A stretch of DNA of 15,356 bases from Thiosulfativibrio sp964601165 (GTDB lineage: Bacteria; Pseudomonadota; Gammaproteobacteria; Thiomicrospirales; Thiomicrospiraceae). The translations under genes and the position numbers were made by a program. The stretch covers positions 1-15,356 of the forward strand of contig CAZRMK010000047.1 of NCBI GenBank assembly GCA_964601165.1. The letters run 5' to 3'. Positions 1-6,800 of this stretch are shown here, in pieces; the stretch's first letter is position 1, and every line of letters starts with the position of its first letter. Below the pieces are notes generated by a model. It was given only the letters and a program-made list of their open reading frames with translations, was not told the origin of the DNA and made no database searches.

Positions 1-73
1 AGGTTAAATGGTGCTTTAATATCCCTTTTTTGTCATAATGGCGGAGAAGAGCCTTAGTTCTATTTGATCCAGC

Positions 74-102
74 TTGACACTGAGAAGGGTTTGCAATATA
101 GT
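74..102 (+). promoter_or_regulatory. sigma70-type promoter of the dcw cluster
   Basis: A perfect -35 hexamer TTGACA (74-79) is separated by 17 bp from the -10 hexamer TATAGT (97-102), which matches consensus at 5 of 6 positions. Transcription would start near 108-110, leaving a leader of about 28 nt before mraZ at 138. It is the only strong promoter-like sequence I see upstream of or within the cluster, so it probably drives mraZ and much of what follows. The -10 element touches the first of the MraZ-type boxes, which suggests autoregulation. The 73 bases before it hold no gene that I can recognise. Confidence 0.8.
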
Positions 103-136
103 GTTGCTGAGTGGTGAAAAGTGGTGAAAAGTGGGT
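102..136 (+). promoter_or_regulatory. MraZ operator boxes (10-bp phased TGGTG/TGGGT repeats)
   Basis: Three boxes in exact 10-bp register, TGGTG (112-116), TGGTG (122-126) and TGGGT (132-136), sit in the direct repeat GTGGTGAAAA. A degenerate fourth box, TGTTG (102-106), continues the phase upstream. MraZ proteins are known to bind three or more TGGG-like boxes separated by 5 nt upstream of mraZ and to repress their own operon. Here the boxes cover the presumed transcription start and the whole leader up to the mraZ start codon, which is well placed for repression. Binding is inferred from motif and position. Confidence 0.75.
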
Positions 137-137
137 T

Positions 138-596
138 ATGTTGTTTTTTCGTGGAATTAATGCAATAAATATGGATGTTAAAGGGCGTTTGGCTATTCCC
201 AAGCGTTATCGTGACGCTATATCTGAATCCTGCGAAAATCAGCTAGTTGCGACTATTGATATTCACAGCCCTTGCTTGCTTATTTATACGCTTGATGAGT
301 GGGAAATAATAGAAAGGAAGTTGATGTCTTTACCGAATGTCGATCCAAAAACTCGTGAATATCAGCGGTTACTGTTAGGGCATGCTTCGGAAATGGAGAT
401 GGATGCCCAAGGTAGAGTGCTGTTACCTAGCTTGCTAAGAGATCACGCTGGGTTAGAAAAAGAAGTCATTTTACTAGGACAAGGCAATAAATTTGAGTTG
501 TGGTCGCAAGCAGTTTGGGATGTAAATCGTCCAGAAATGTTAGCTTCTGCCTCTAGGGGTGAAGTATCTAGTGCTTTAGCAAATTTAAGTTTGTAA
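138..596 (+). CDS. mraZ: transcriptional regulator MraZ
   Basis: MraZ is a DNA-binding regulator of the AbrB-like swapped-hairpin fold that forms ring oligomers and controls the dcw operon. The protein from this start is 152 residues, the same length as E. coli MraZ. It has the two tandem MraZ repeats, each with a DxxxR signature: DVKGR at 13-17 and DAQGR at 89-93. An upstream in-frame GTG at 111 would add nine residues (MVKSGEKWV). I reject it because that extension is simply the translated operator repeats and family members begin close to the FRG motif. The Shine-Dalgarno sequence before the ATG is weak. It is the first gene of the cluster, one base before rsmH, and probably represses its own promoter through the 102-136 boxes. 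Confidence 0.95.
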   Translation: MLFFRGINAINMDVKGRLAIPKRYRDAISESCENQLVATIDIHSPCLLIYTLDEWEIIERKLMSLPNVDPKTREYQRLLLGHASEMEMDAQGRVLLPSLLRDHAGLEKEVILLGQGNKFELWSQAVWDVNRPEMLASASRGEVSSALANLSL

Positions 597-597
597 C

Positions 598-1530
598 ATG
601 AAAGATTCTACTGATTCCCACTATGCTGTTTTATTGTCAGAATCTATTGATGGTCTATTTATTAAGCCTGATGGAAAGTATATCGATTGTACTTTTGGTA
701 GGGGTGGACATAGTCGCAAAATTTTAGAGAAACTAGGTAAAAATGGTCGCTTGTTAGCAATAGATCAAGATCCAGAAGCGATTGCTTATGCTAACAAATT
801 TATTAACCACTCTGGTTTTGAAATTCAACAAGGTAGTTTTGAAGAAATTGAGAGTTATTGTGAGCAGCGTGGCTGGTTGGGAAATGTTGACGGTATTTTG
901 ATAGATTTAGGAGTGTCTTCTCCTCAGTTAGATGATGCAAGTCGTGGGTTTAGTTTTATGCGTTCTGGACCGTTAGATATGCGAATGAATCCTAGTACAG
1001 GTTTAAGCGCAAAAGATTGGCTTAAACAGGTTGATGAAACCGTTTTGGCTCAGGTATTGAGGCTGTATGGCGAGGAGAGATTTTCTGGGCGTATCGCTAG
1101 GGTAATTAAAGAGTGCTCGGTTGCAGGAACTTTGCAAACCACTTTGGATTTGGCTGAAGCAGTTAAAAAGGCATCTCCTAAAGTAGATAAAAATAAGCAT
1201 CCAGCTACCCGAACTTTTCAGGCAGTTAGAATAGCAATTAATGGTGAATTGGATGCTCTTAAAGCTGTTTTGGAATCTAGTGTAAAGGTGTTGGATTTAG
1301 GGGGGCGTTTGAGTGTGATTAGTTTTCACTCTTTGGAAGACCGAATTGTGAAACGGTTTATGCGGGATCAGTCGAAGATTAAGGATTTATTTCCAGCTTC
1401 TCCAGTTCAGTTAGAAGTGGTTGAGCCGGTGTTGAAAAGAGTCGGTAAGCCTATCTTTCCAACTAAAGAAGAATGTGCAATAAATCCACGTTCTCGTAGT
1501 GCGGTATTGAGGGTTGCAGAAAGAATTTAG
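598..1530 (+). CDS. rsmH: 16S rRNA (cytosine(1402)-N(4))-methyltransferase RsmH
   Basis: RsmH (formerly MraW) transfers a methyl group from S-adenosylmethionine to N4 of C1402 in the 16S rRNA P-site region. The 310-residue protein has the expected length. The SAM-binding glycine motif GRGGHS is at 34-39 and the acidic DQD at 56-58. The family signature LIDLGVSSPQLDDASRGFSF is at 101-120, and the C-terminal catalytic-domain motifs include ATRTFQAVRIAINGEL (203-218) and the downstream GGRLSVISFHSLEDR segment. The ATG lies one base after the mraZ stop, so translation is probably coupled. In most proteobacteria ftsL follows directly; here a 48-bp gap and then ftsZ follow instead. Confidence 0.97.
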   Translation: MKDSTDSHYAVLLSESIDGLFIKPDGKYIDCTFGRGGHSRKILEKLGKNGRLLAIDQDPEAIAYANKFINHSGFEIQQGSFEEIESYCEQRGWLGNVDGILIDLGVSSPQLDDASRGFSFMRSGPLDMRMNPSTGLSAKDWLKQVDETVLAQVLRLYGEERFSGRIARVIKECSVAGTLQTTLDLAEAVKKASPKVDKNKHPATRTFQAVRIAINGELDALKAVLESSVKVLDLGGRLSVISFHSLEDRIVKRFMRDQSKIKDLFPASPVQLEVVEPVLKRVGKPIFPTKEECAINPRSRSAVLRVAERI

Positions 1531-1578
1531 TTTGGGTTGTGGTGTGTTTTTAGGTAATGTTTTTATTGGGGGATTATT

Positions 1579-2769
1579 ATGAAGTTTACGTTAGAAGAGG
1601 CGACGTCTGTTGATTCAGGTTTGCCAAAAATTAAGGTTATTGGTTTAGGTGGTGGTGGTAGTAATGCGGTTGATTATATGGTGCGCTCACAAGTAGGTAG
1701 TGTCGATTTTATTTGTGCAAATACCGATGTACAAGCATTAAATAATGCTCTTGTTGAACATCGTATTCAATTAGGTTCTAATGGTTTGGGAGCAGGAGCT
1801 AACCCTGAAAAGGGAGCGCAAGCGACTAAAGAAAGTATTGATCAGGTTAAGGAAGCAATTAAAGACGCAGATATGCTGTTTATTACTGCTGGAATGGGAG
1901 GAGGAACAGGTACAGGTGCCGCTCCTGTTGTTGCTCAAGTGGCTCGTGAGATGGGGATCTTGACAGTAGGTGTGGTTAGTAAGCCTTTCAGCTTTGAGCG
2001 TCGTGGAAAGATAGCCGACATGGGTGTTGAGGCTCTGGCAGAACATGTAGATTCTTTAATTACGGTACCTAATGAGAAATTACTAAAGGTTTTAGGAAAA
2101 GATTTTGTGTTAAACCAAGCCTTTGATTATGCTAACGAAGTATTGCTAGGCGCGGTACAAGGAATTACTGAGCTGGTTACTTGCCCTGGTTTGATTAATG
2201 TCGATTTTGAAGATTTGCGTACCGTTATGTCAGAGCGAGGTATCGCTATGATGGGAGTAGGTCATGCAACCGGTGATAATCGTGCAGCTAAAGCAACTGA
2301 AAAAGCGATTGCCAATCCGTTATTAGAAGATATTGCGGTATCTGGTGCTCGTGGTTTATTGGTAAATGTTACTAGCGGTTTAGATTTTACTTTAGGTGAT
2401 TTTAATGACGTTGGTGATGCTATTGACAAGGTAGCTGCTGCAGATTCTAAGGTTATTATTGGTACCTCAATTGATGAAACCATGGAAAATGAGATTAGAG
2501 TAACCATTGTTGCAACAGGATTGTCGGAGACATTAGAAAAGCCTGCAGAAGTTAAAAAACCAGAAGTTATTAAACCAGATTTAGCTGCTGTTAAAGCTAT
2601 GAAGCAAGAGGAAATAGCTATTGAAATAGAGATTAAAGAGAAAAAATTAGAGCCTCAGTTGGAAGTTGTTCGTCCAAAGGTAGCTGTAAATGGAAGAATA
2701 GCAACAAGTGTTGATTCAAATGCAAATTACTTAGATATTCCAGCCTTTTTACGTCGTCAAGTAGATTAA
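1579..2769 (+). CDS. ftsZ: cell division protein FtsZ
   Basis: FtsZ is the tubulin-like GTPase that polymerises into the cytokinetic ring and recruits the divisome. The 396-residue protein looks complete and active. The nucleotide-binding loop GLGGGGSNA is near 22-30, the tubulin signature GGGTGTG at 107-113, and the T7 synergy loop NVDFED at 207-212. A variable linker of about 60 residues rich in E and K follows the globular domain. The conserved C-terminal peptide YLDIPAFLRRQVD (384-396) is the docking tail for FtsA, ZipA and similar partners. A G-rich Shine-Dalgarno (TTGGGGGA, about 1565-1572) precedes the ATG. Its position is odd: the gene sits between rsmH and ftsL instead of at the distal end after ftsQ and ftsA. 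Base composition looks like its neighbours, which argues against recent foreign origin. Confidence 0.97.
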   Translation: MKFTLEEATSVDSGLPKIKVIGLGGGGSNAVDYMVRSQVGSVDFICANTDVQALNNALVEHRIQLGSNGLGAGANPEKGAQATKESIDQVKEAIKDADMLFITAGMGGGTGTGAAPVVAQVAREMGILTVGVVSKPFSFERRGKIADMGVEALAEHVDSLITVPNEKLLKVLGKDFVLNQAFDYANEVLLGAVQGITELVTCPGLINVDFEDLRTVMSERGIAMMGVGHATGDNRAAKATEKAIANPLLEDIAVSGARGLLVNVTSGLDFTLGDFNDVGDAIDKVAAADSKVIIGTSIDETMENEIRVTIVATGLSETLEKPAEVKKPEVIKPDLAAVKAMKQEEIAIEIEIKEKKLEPQLEVVRPKVAVNGRIATSVDSNANYLDIPAFLRRQVD

Positions 2770-2797
2770 CTAGTGTAGGGGTTGGTTGAGCTTTGCT

Positions 2798-3154
2798 ATG
2801 TTAAAAGAAGGTGTTTTTAAGCCCAGTCAGAATCGATTGAGTCTAGCTAGGTTTTTTTTGTTAGGTATGTTAGGTATTGTTTTAATCTCTATGTTAGCGA
2901 TTGTTGTGATACAGCATGAGATTAGAAATTTAGAAACTGACTATGCAAAAAGCCTTAAAATTCAAAATCAGCAACGTGAGGAGTGGGGACGTTTAAGTCT
3001 TGAAAAACATCACTTATCTGCCCCCGCACGGGTTGAGCAGGTTGCAAGGGAAAAGCTGAATATGACGATTGAATCCTCTAGGGAAGCCAATAATCGTCAC
3101 GTTATTAGATTGGAAGTTCCAGTGACTGTTTTAAACTCTGATCTGAATCCATGA
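2798..3154 (+). CDS. ftsL: cell division protein FtsL
   Basis: FtsL is a small bitopic divisome protein that forms a complex with FtsB and FtsQ and activates FtsWI. From the ATG the protein is 118 residues, close to the usual 105-125. A short cytoplasmic segment is followed by one transmembrane helix at about 19-38, then a heptad-like periplasmic region (about 40-70) that would form the coiled coil. The typical segment ARVEQVAREKLNM, conserved in proteobacterial FtsL, comes next. The start is uncertain: a TTG at 2786 (adding MSFA) lies 4 nt after AGGGG (2777-2781), while the ATG at 2798 is 16 nt away from that element. The identity rests on topology, the ARVEQVAREKL motif and position before ftsI. 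The reading frame ends about 65 bp before repeat element A. Confidence 0.88.
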   Translation: MLKEGVFKPSQNRLSLARFFLLGMLGIVLISMLAIVVIQHEIRNLETDYAKSLKIQNQQREEWGRLSLEKHHLSAPARVEQVAREKLNMTIESSREANNRHVIRLEVPVTVLNSDLNP

Positions 3155-3174
3155 TTTCACTATGGTACAGGATA

Positions 3175-3213
3175 TAAGCTATTGATTCATCACGTATTTA
3201 GATCTGATTTAGA
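3175..3213 (+). repeat. possible relic of the palindromic repeat family
   Basis: TAAGCTATTGATTCAT (3175-3190) closely matches an internal part of the repeat family: TAAGCTATTAATTCGT in the copy at 15109 and CAAGCTCTTGATTCAT in the copy at 3219. It is followed at 3207-3212 by GATTTAG-like sequence resembling a terminal repeat. This could be a decayed fragment just upstream of the intact element A. The match is short and could be chance or a flanking duplication. Confidence 0.35.
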
Positions 3214-3218
3214 TAATA

Positions 3219-3379
3219 CCTAAATCCTGCAAGTGCTTGCACACATATAGCACAAGCTCTTGATTCATATAGCGAATTTTAATTCTTCGGGAATATCAAT
3301 AAGTATTCCGCTCGAATTAAAATCACTCTATAAATCAATGTCTTGCACTATATATGCACAATCACTTGCAGGATTTAGG
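3219..3379 (+). mobile_element. palindromic MITE-like element, copy A (161 bp)
   Basis: Terminal inverted repeats CCTAAATCCTGCAAGTG (3219-3235) and its exact complement (3363-3379) enclose an element that is an imperfect palindrome along almost its whole length. Inner arms include TTTTAATTC and GAATTAAAA around a centre near 3299. It fills most of the 249-bp gap between ftsL and ftsI. The right end is followed by an extra ATTTAGG (3380-3386). If the end is placed at 3386, AATA flanks both sides (3215-3218 and 3387-3390), a weak candidate target duplication. By hand alignment it matches copy F with about 21 mismatches in 161 positions and no gaps. It encodes no protein, so any mobility would need a transposase in trans. 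The transcript would fold into a long hairpin inside the operon. Confidence 0.85.
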
Positions 3380-3403
3380 ATTTAGGAATAAGGAAAATAA
3401 TCG

Positions 3404-5197
3404 GTGAGTTTGTATCAACCTAACAGTCGCTTTAAACGCGACAGTTTATTGTTTGGTTTGATTGTATTGGTGATGTTAACGATCTTCGCAAGAGCTGTTT
3501 ATGTTCAAGTGATTCAATCAGAATTTCTGCAATCAGAGGGCAATAAGCGTCAAATACGAATGGTTGAAATTCCTGCTCCAAGGGGTGAAGTATTTGATCG
3601 TCATGGTGCAGTGCTTGCACTGAGTACTCCTGTAGCTTCTGTATGGGTCGACCCGAAAGTCTTAGCACTTTATTTTAAACTAGAAAAACGGTTACTTAGT
3701 GGAGATAAAACAGTATTAGAAGGTCGAGCAGATAGGGAAATCGCAAGGCTAAAAAAACATCTTGCTAATTACCATGAGTTAATGTCTTTATTAAGTCTTT
3801 CAAAGACTAGAGTCTCGGGACAGGTTTTTTCTAGACCAGACCGACGTTTTCTTTATTTAAGGCGCTCTGTTTTACCAGATTTAACTGCAAAAGTCGTTAA
3901 ACTTAATCTGCCTGGCGTGTATATTAAAGATGAATATAAACGTTATTATCCAGCAGGAAAAACCGCTTCGCATTTAGTTGGTTTTACTGATATTGATGAT
4001 AAGGGTTTATCTGGTATTGAAAGAGCTTATGATGATTGGTTGTCTGGAGAATCTGGTAAAAAACAAGTCATTAAAGATCGTACTGGTCGGGTAGTTGATT
4101 TTGTTAAGGATGTTAGAGCTGCTAATCCAGGTAAATCTTTGTATTTAAGTATAGATAAAAATATTCAGTTTTTTTTGGAAAGAGCTTTAACACGTGTAAT
4201 GATCGAACACCAGCCAGAATCGGTTTCTTCGGTAATTTTAGATGCTAAAACGGGTGAGGTTATGGGGTTGATTAATTTACCGGCTTTTAACCCTAATGAC
4301 CGTTCTCAGCTTCGAGGCAAGGGAATGCGTAACCGAATTGTAACCGATGTTCTGGAACCTGGATCAACAGTGAAACCTTTGGTGGTTGCTAAGGCTTTAG
4401 AGTTGGGAGTGTTGGGAGAGTTTGAAGAAATAGATACTCATCCTGGAGTGGTCAATATCCAAGGACATCGTATTAGTGACTCAAGAAATAAAGGTGTGTT
4501 AACACCTGAAGATATTATTAGAATTTCTAGTAATGTTGCGATGACTGATATTGCTTTGAGAATGTCTGCTGAACAACTTTGGCAGTTTTATCACGATTTA
4601 GGGTTTGGAGAAGACTTAGGGATTCACTTACCTGGTGAATCTATGGGGTTTATGCAGCGTCATGAAAGATGGCAAAAAGTAGAGCAGGCTTCAGTTTCAT
4701 TTGGTTATGGTTTTAATGTAAATCTGCTCCAATTAGCTAGGTCTTACAGTATTTTCACTAATGGAGGCAGGTTGCTTCCCTTGAGCGTGATTAAAAAGAA
4801 TCCTGATTTTATGATAAAATCAGAGTTGCAAAGAAGGGTTATTTCTCCAGAAACTGCACAGACTGTATTGTACATGATGGAAACCGTTGTATCGTCAAGA
4901 GGAACAGCTTCTTTAGCTCAAATTGAAGGTTATCGGGTTGCAGGTAAAACAGGTACTAGCCATAAAATTAAAGACGGTGTTTATGCAGAGAATAAATATA
5001 ATGCCATGTTTGTTGGGATTGTACCGGTTTCTAATCCTAGATTTATTATGGTAATACTGGTTAATGAGCCTAGTAGAGGAGTGTATTTTGGCGGTAGTGT
5101 TGCGGCTCCTGTATTTAAGGAAGTTATGCAGGAGGTCTTACGTTTATATAATGTTCCTAAAGATGATCTAGGGCAGAAGTTAGAAGATAAAACCTAA
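3404..5197 (+). CDS. ftsI: peptidoglycan D,D-transpeptidase FtsI (PBP3)
   Basis: FtsI is the septum-specific class B penicillin-binding protein that crosslinks new peptidoglycan with FtsW. The 597-residue protein matches the family length (588 in E. coli). It has an N-terminal membrane anchor at about 14-33 and a PBP dimerisation/pedestal domain including RGEVFDRHG. The C-terminal transpeptidase domain has all three catalytic motifs: S321-T-V-K324, S375-S-N377 and K515-T-G517. Translation starts at a GTG preceded by AAGGA (3390-3394), just beyond the edge of repeat element A. The end is unusual: the TAA stop (5195-5197) and two bases of the last codon (Thr597) lie inside repeat element B. Repeat copies therefore bracket the gene on both sides. 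Confidence 0.97.
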   Translation: MSLYQPNSRFKRDSLLFGLIVLVMLTIFARAVYVQVIQSEFLQSEGNKRQIRMVEIPAPRGEVFDRHGAVLALSTPVASVWVDPKVLALYFKLEKRLLSGDKTVLEGRADREIARLKKHLANYHELMSLLSLSKTRVSGQVFSRPDRRFLYLRRSVLPDLTAKVVKLNLPGVYIKDEYKRYYPAGKTASHLVGFTDIDDKGLSGIERAYDDWLSGESGKKQVIKDRTGRVVDFVKDVRAANPGKSLYLSIDKNIQFFLERALTRVMIEHQPESVSSVILDAKTGEVMGLINLPAFNPNDRSQLRGKGMRNRIVTDVLEPGSTVKPLVVAKALELGVLGEFEEIDTHPGVVNIQGHRISDSRNKGVLTPEDIIRISSNVAMTDIALRMSAEQLWQFYHDLGFGEDLGIHLPGESMGFMQRHERWQKVEQASVSFGYGFNVNLLQLARSYSIFTNGGRLLPLSVIKKNPDFMIKSELQRRVISPETAQTVLYMMETVVSSRGTASLAQIEGYRVAGKTGTSHKIKDGVYAENKYNAMFVGIVPVSNPRFIMVILVNEPSRGVYFGGSVAAPVFKEVMQEVLRLYNVPKDDLGQKLEDKT

Positions 5198-5262
5198 ATC
5201 CTGCAAGTGCTTGCACACATATAGTTTGCACTCTGTGTGCGCAATCACTTACAGGATTTAGA
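5193..5262 (+). mobile_element. palindromic MITE-like element, copy B (70 bp, internally deleted)
   Basis: The left 32 bp match the left end of copy A exactly (from CCTAAATCCTGCAAGTG through ACATATAG). The right 38 bp match the right end of A with several substitutions, ending in GGATTTAGA. The roughly 91-bp central palindrome is missing, as in a deletion derivative of the 161-bp form. The left terminus overlaps the end of ftsI and provides its TAA stop codon (5195-5197). The right terminus ends just before the AGGA Shine-Dalgarno of murE (5264-5267). I see no clear target duplication. Confidence 0.8.
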
Positions 5263-5276
5263 TAGGATTAAAGAAA

Positions 5277-6776
5277 ATGACCAAGCCGCTTGATAAAATT
5301 TATCGGTATTTTTCTCAACAGGAATCTTTATCGGAGATGGAATTAACAGATTTGTTTTTGGACTCCCGACAGGTAACTAAAAATAGTGTGTTTGTTGCAA
5401 TTCAAGGCTACCAATCGCATGGCAATCAATTCATAGATAAAGCCATTGACCAAGGTGCAGGTTTAATCATTACCGATAAAAAGAATATAAGCTCTTTAGA
5501 CTTTCCTAAAGGAGTTTACGTTTTATATTTTCCTAACTTGGCAGCAAAGCTAGGCGATTTTGCTAGTTGGTTTTATCGTTCACCTAGTCAACGTATTAAA
5601 GTGGTGGGTATTACCGGAACTAATGGCAAAACTTCAGTTGCTTTTTATACTGCACAATTATTACAGGATTTAGGCAATAAAGTCGCCTTAATGGGAACGT
5701 TAGGTAATGGCTTGTTGCAAGAAATTGAGCCTAGTATAAACACAACTTTGGATGTAATTAGTCTTAATCGTTATTTAAATAAGTTTATTGAGCAAGGAGC
5801 AAATTGGTGCGTGATGGAAGTATCTTCCCACGCGATTGTGTTGCAACGTATTGCTGGAATACATTTTCAAACCGTTGCTTTAACCCAAGTAACGCGTGAC
5901 CATTTAGATTTTCATGGTTCTATTGCCAATTATCATGCAGCAAAACGACAGTTGTTTTTAGAATTTCCTGCGGAAAATACCGTTATTAATTTGGATGATA
6001 AGCAAGGGCAGTTAATTCAAGAAATGACGCAAGCAACGAATGTCTTGAGTTACGCCATTGCAAATTCAGCTGCTACTTTAAAAGCTTCCCAACTAGAATT
6101 TGATGATCTAGGTCTGAGTTTCAAGGCAAGCTATATTAATTCAAAAGATGAAGCAGAAAAAGCATCTATTAAAAGTCAGCTAATGGGAAACTTTAGTGTC
6201 GAAAATCTATTGTGCTCTATTGGCATTCTTTTAGTAAATGGGATGTCATTGTACTCTGTTTCCCTGCCAATATCGAGATTAAAATCCGTTGCGGGGCGTA
6301 TGGAAAAGATACATAGTCAACCGGCGGTTTTGATTGATTATGCTCATACCCCTGATGCCTTAGAGGCAGTCTTAAAATCTCTGCGAGTACATAGCAAAAA
6401 GACACGTTTAATTTTGGTCTTTGGTTGCGGGGGAGATCGAGATCAAGGTAAGCGTCCTTTGATGGGGGCGATTGCAGAAAATTATGCAGATAAGGTTATT
6501 TTAACCAATGATAATCCACGCGGAGAACTGCCAGAAACTATTGTAGAGCATATTTTAGCGGGGATGAATTATCCAAACCGTTCTTGTGATATTTTTTTAG
6601 ACAGAAAATTAGCGATAGAAACAGCTTTAGAGCAGGCTAAAAACTCTGATATTGTGATGATTGCAGGTAAAGGGCATGAAAATTATCAGGAATTAAACGG
6701 TGTACGCACCGCGTTTAGTGATCAGCAAGTGGTTTTAAACTGGTACCTAAACCATGCAAGTGCTTGCATGATTTAG
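5277..6776 (+). CDS. murE: UDP-N-acetylmuramoyl-L-alanyl-D-glutamate--2,6-diaminopimelate ligase
   Basis: MurE is the cytoplasmic ATP-dependent ligase that adds the third residue of the peptidoglycan stem peptide. The Mur-ligase P-loop GITGTNGKT is at 111-119, followed by the STLD-like segment NTTLD and the catalytic-domain motif EVSSHAI. The motif D412-N-P-R415 is the known signature for meso-diaminopimelate rather than lysine. The length (499) matches the family. AGGA (5264-5267) is a suitable Shine-Dalgarno for the ATG. The C-terminus is odd: residues 491-499 (LNHASACMI) and the TAG stop are encoded entirely by the 32-bp palindromic repeat C, so the native end has been replaced or extended by a repeat. 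The tail lies beyond the conserved GKGHENYQ segment and is probably tolerated. Confidence 0.96.
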   Translation: MTKPLDKIYRYFSQQESLSEMELTDLFLDSRQVTKNSVFVAIQGYQSHGNQFIDKAIDQGAGLIITDKKNISSLDFPKGVYVLYFPNLAAKLGDFASWFYRSPSQRIKVVGITGTNGKTSVAFYTAQLLQDLGNKVALMGTLGNGLLQEIEPSINTTLDVISLNRYLNKFIEQGANWCVMEVSSHAIVLQRIAGIHFQTVALTQVTRDHLDFHGSIANYHAAKRQLFLEFPAENTVINLDDKQGQLIQEMTQATNVLSYAIANSAATLKASQLEFDDLGLSFKASYINSKDEAEKASIKSQLMGNFSVENLLCSIGILLVNGMSLYSVSLPISRLKSVAGRMEKIHSQPAVLIDYAHTPDALEAVLKSLRVHSKKTRLILVFGCGGDRDQGKRPLMGAIAENYADKVILTNDNPRGELPETIVEHILAGMNYPNRSCDIFLDRKLAIETALEQAKNSDIVMIAGKGHENYQELNGVRTAFSDQQVVLNWYLNHASACMI

Positions 6777-6777
6777 G
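6746..6777 (+). repeat. minimal 32-bp palindromic repeat, copy C, forming the 3' end of murE
   Basis: Two 15-bp arms, CCTAAACCATGCAAG and CTTGCATGATTTAGG, flank a TG centre and pair at 14 of 15 positions. The sequence equals the fused outer ends of the 161-bp family with no interior. It lies in frame in murE, encoding residues 491-499 and the TAG stop (6774-6776). The flanks TGGTA (6741-6745) and TGGCA (6778-6782) match at four of five positions and may be an old target duplication. In RNA it would form a compact hairpin at the murE-murF junction. Confidence 0.85.
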
Positions 6778-6800
6778 TGGCAAAAAAGGCGGAAATAATT

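Noticed and set aside
111..137. In-frame GTG start extending mraZ by nine residues
   Set aside because: The extension only translates the 10-bp operator repeats and starts at the expected transcription start. The ATG at 138 gives the family-typical 152 residues.
2786..2797. TTG start for ftsL at 2786
   Set aside because: It cannot be excluded, since AGGGG lies 4 nt upstream. I preferred the ATG at 2798 because TTG is rare and the extra four residues add nothing recognisable.
3182..3217. Promoter for ftsI (TTGATT with GATAAT)
   Set aside because: The spacing is about 24 bp and no hexamer pair with 16-18 bp spacing is convincing.
3219..3379. REP sequences of the RAYT-dependent type
   Set aside because: The copies have terminal inverted repeats and one shows a target duplication, which does not fit the single-strand REP mechanism. 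No RAYT gene is present here, so this remains only a remote alternative.
6777..6800. GTG start for murF at 6777, adding eight residues
   Set aside because: It begins on the last base of repeat C, has no good Shine-Dalgarno, and the ATG at 6801 has GGCGGA at proper spacing and a family-like N-terminus.
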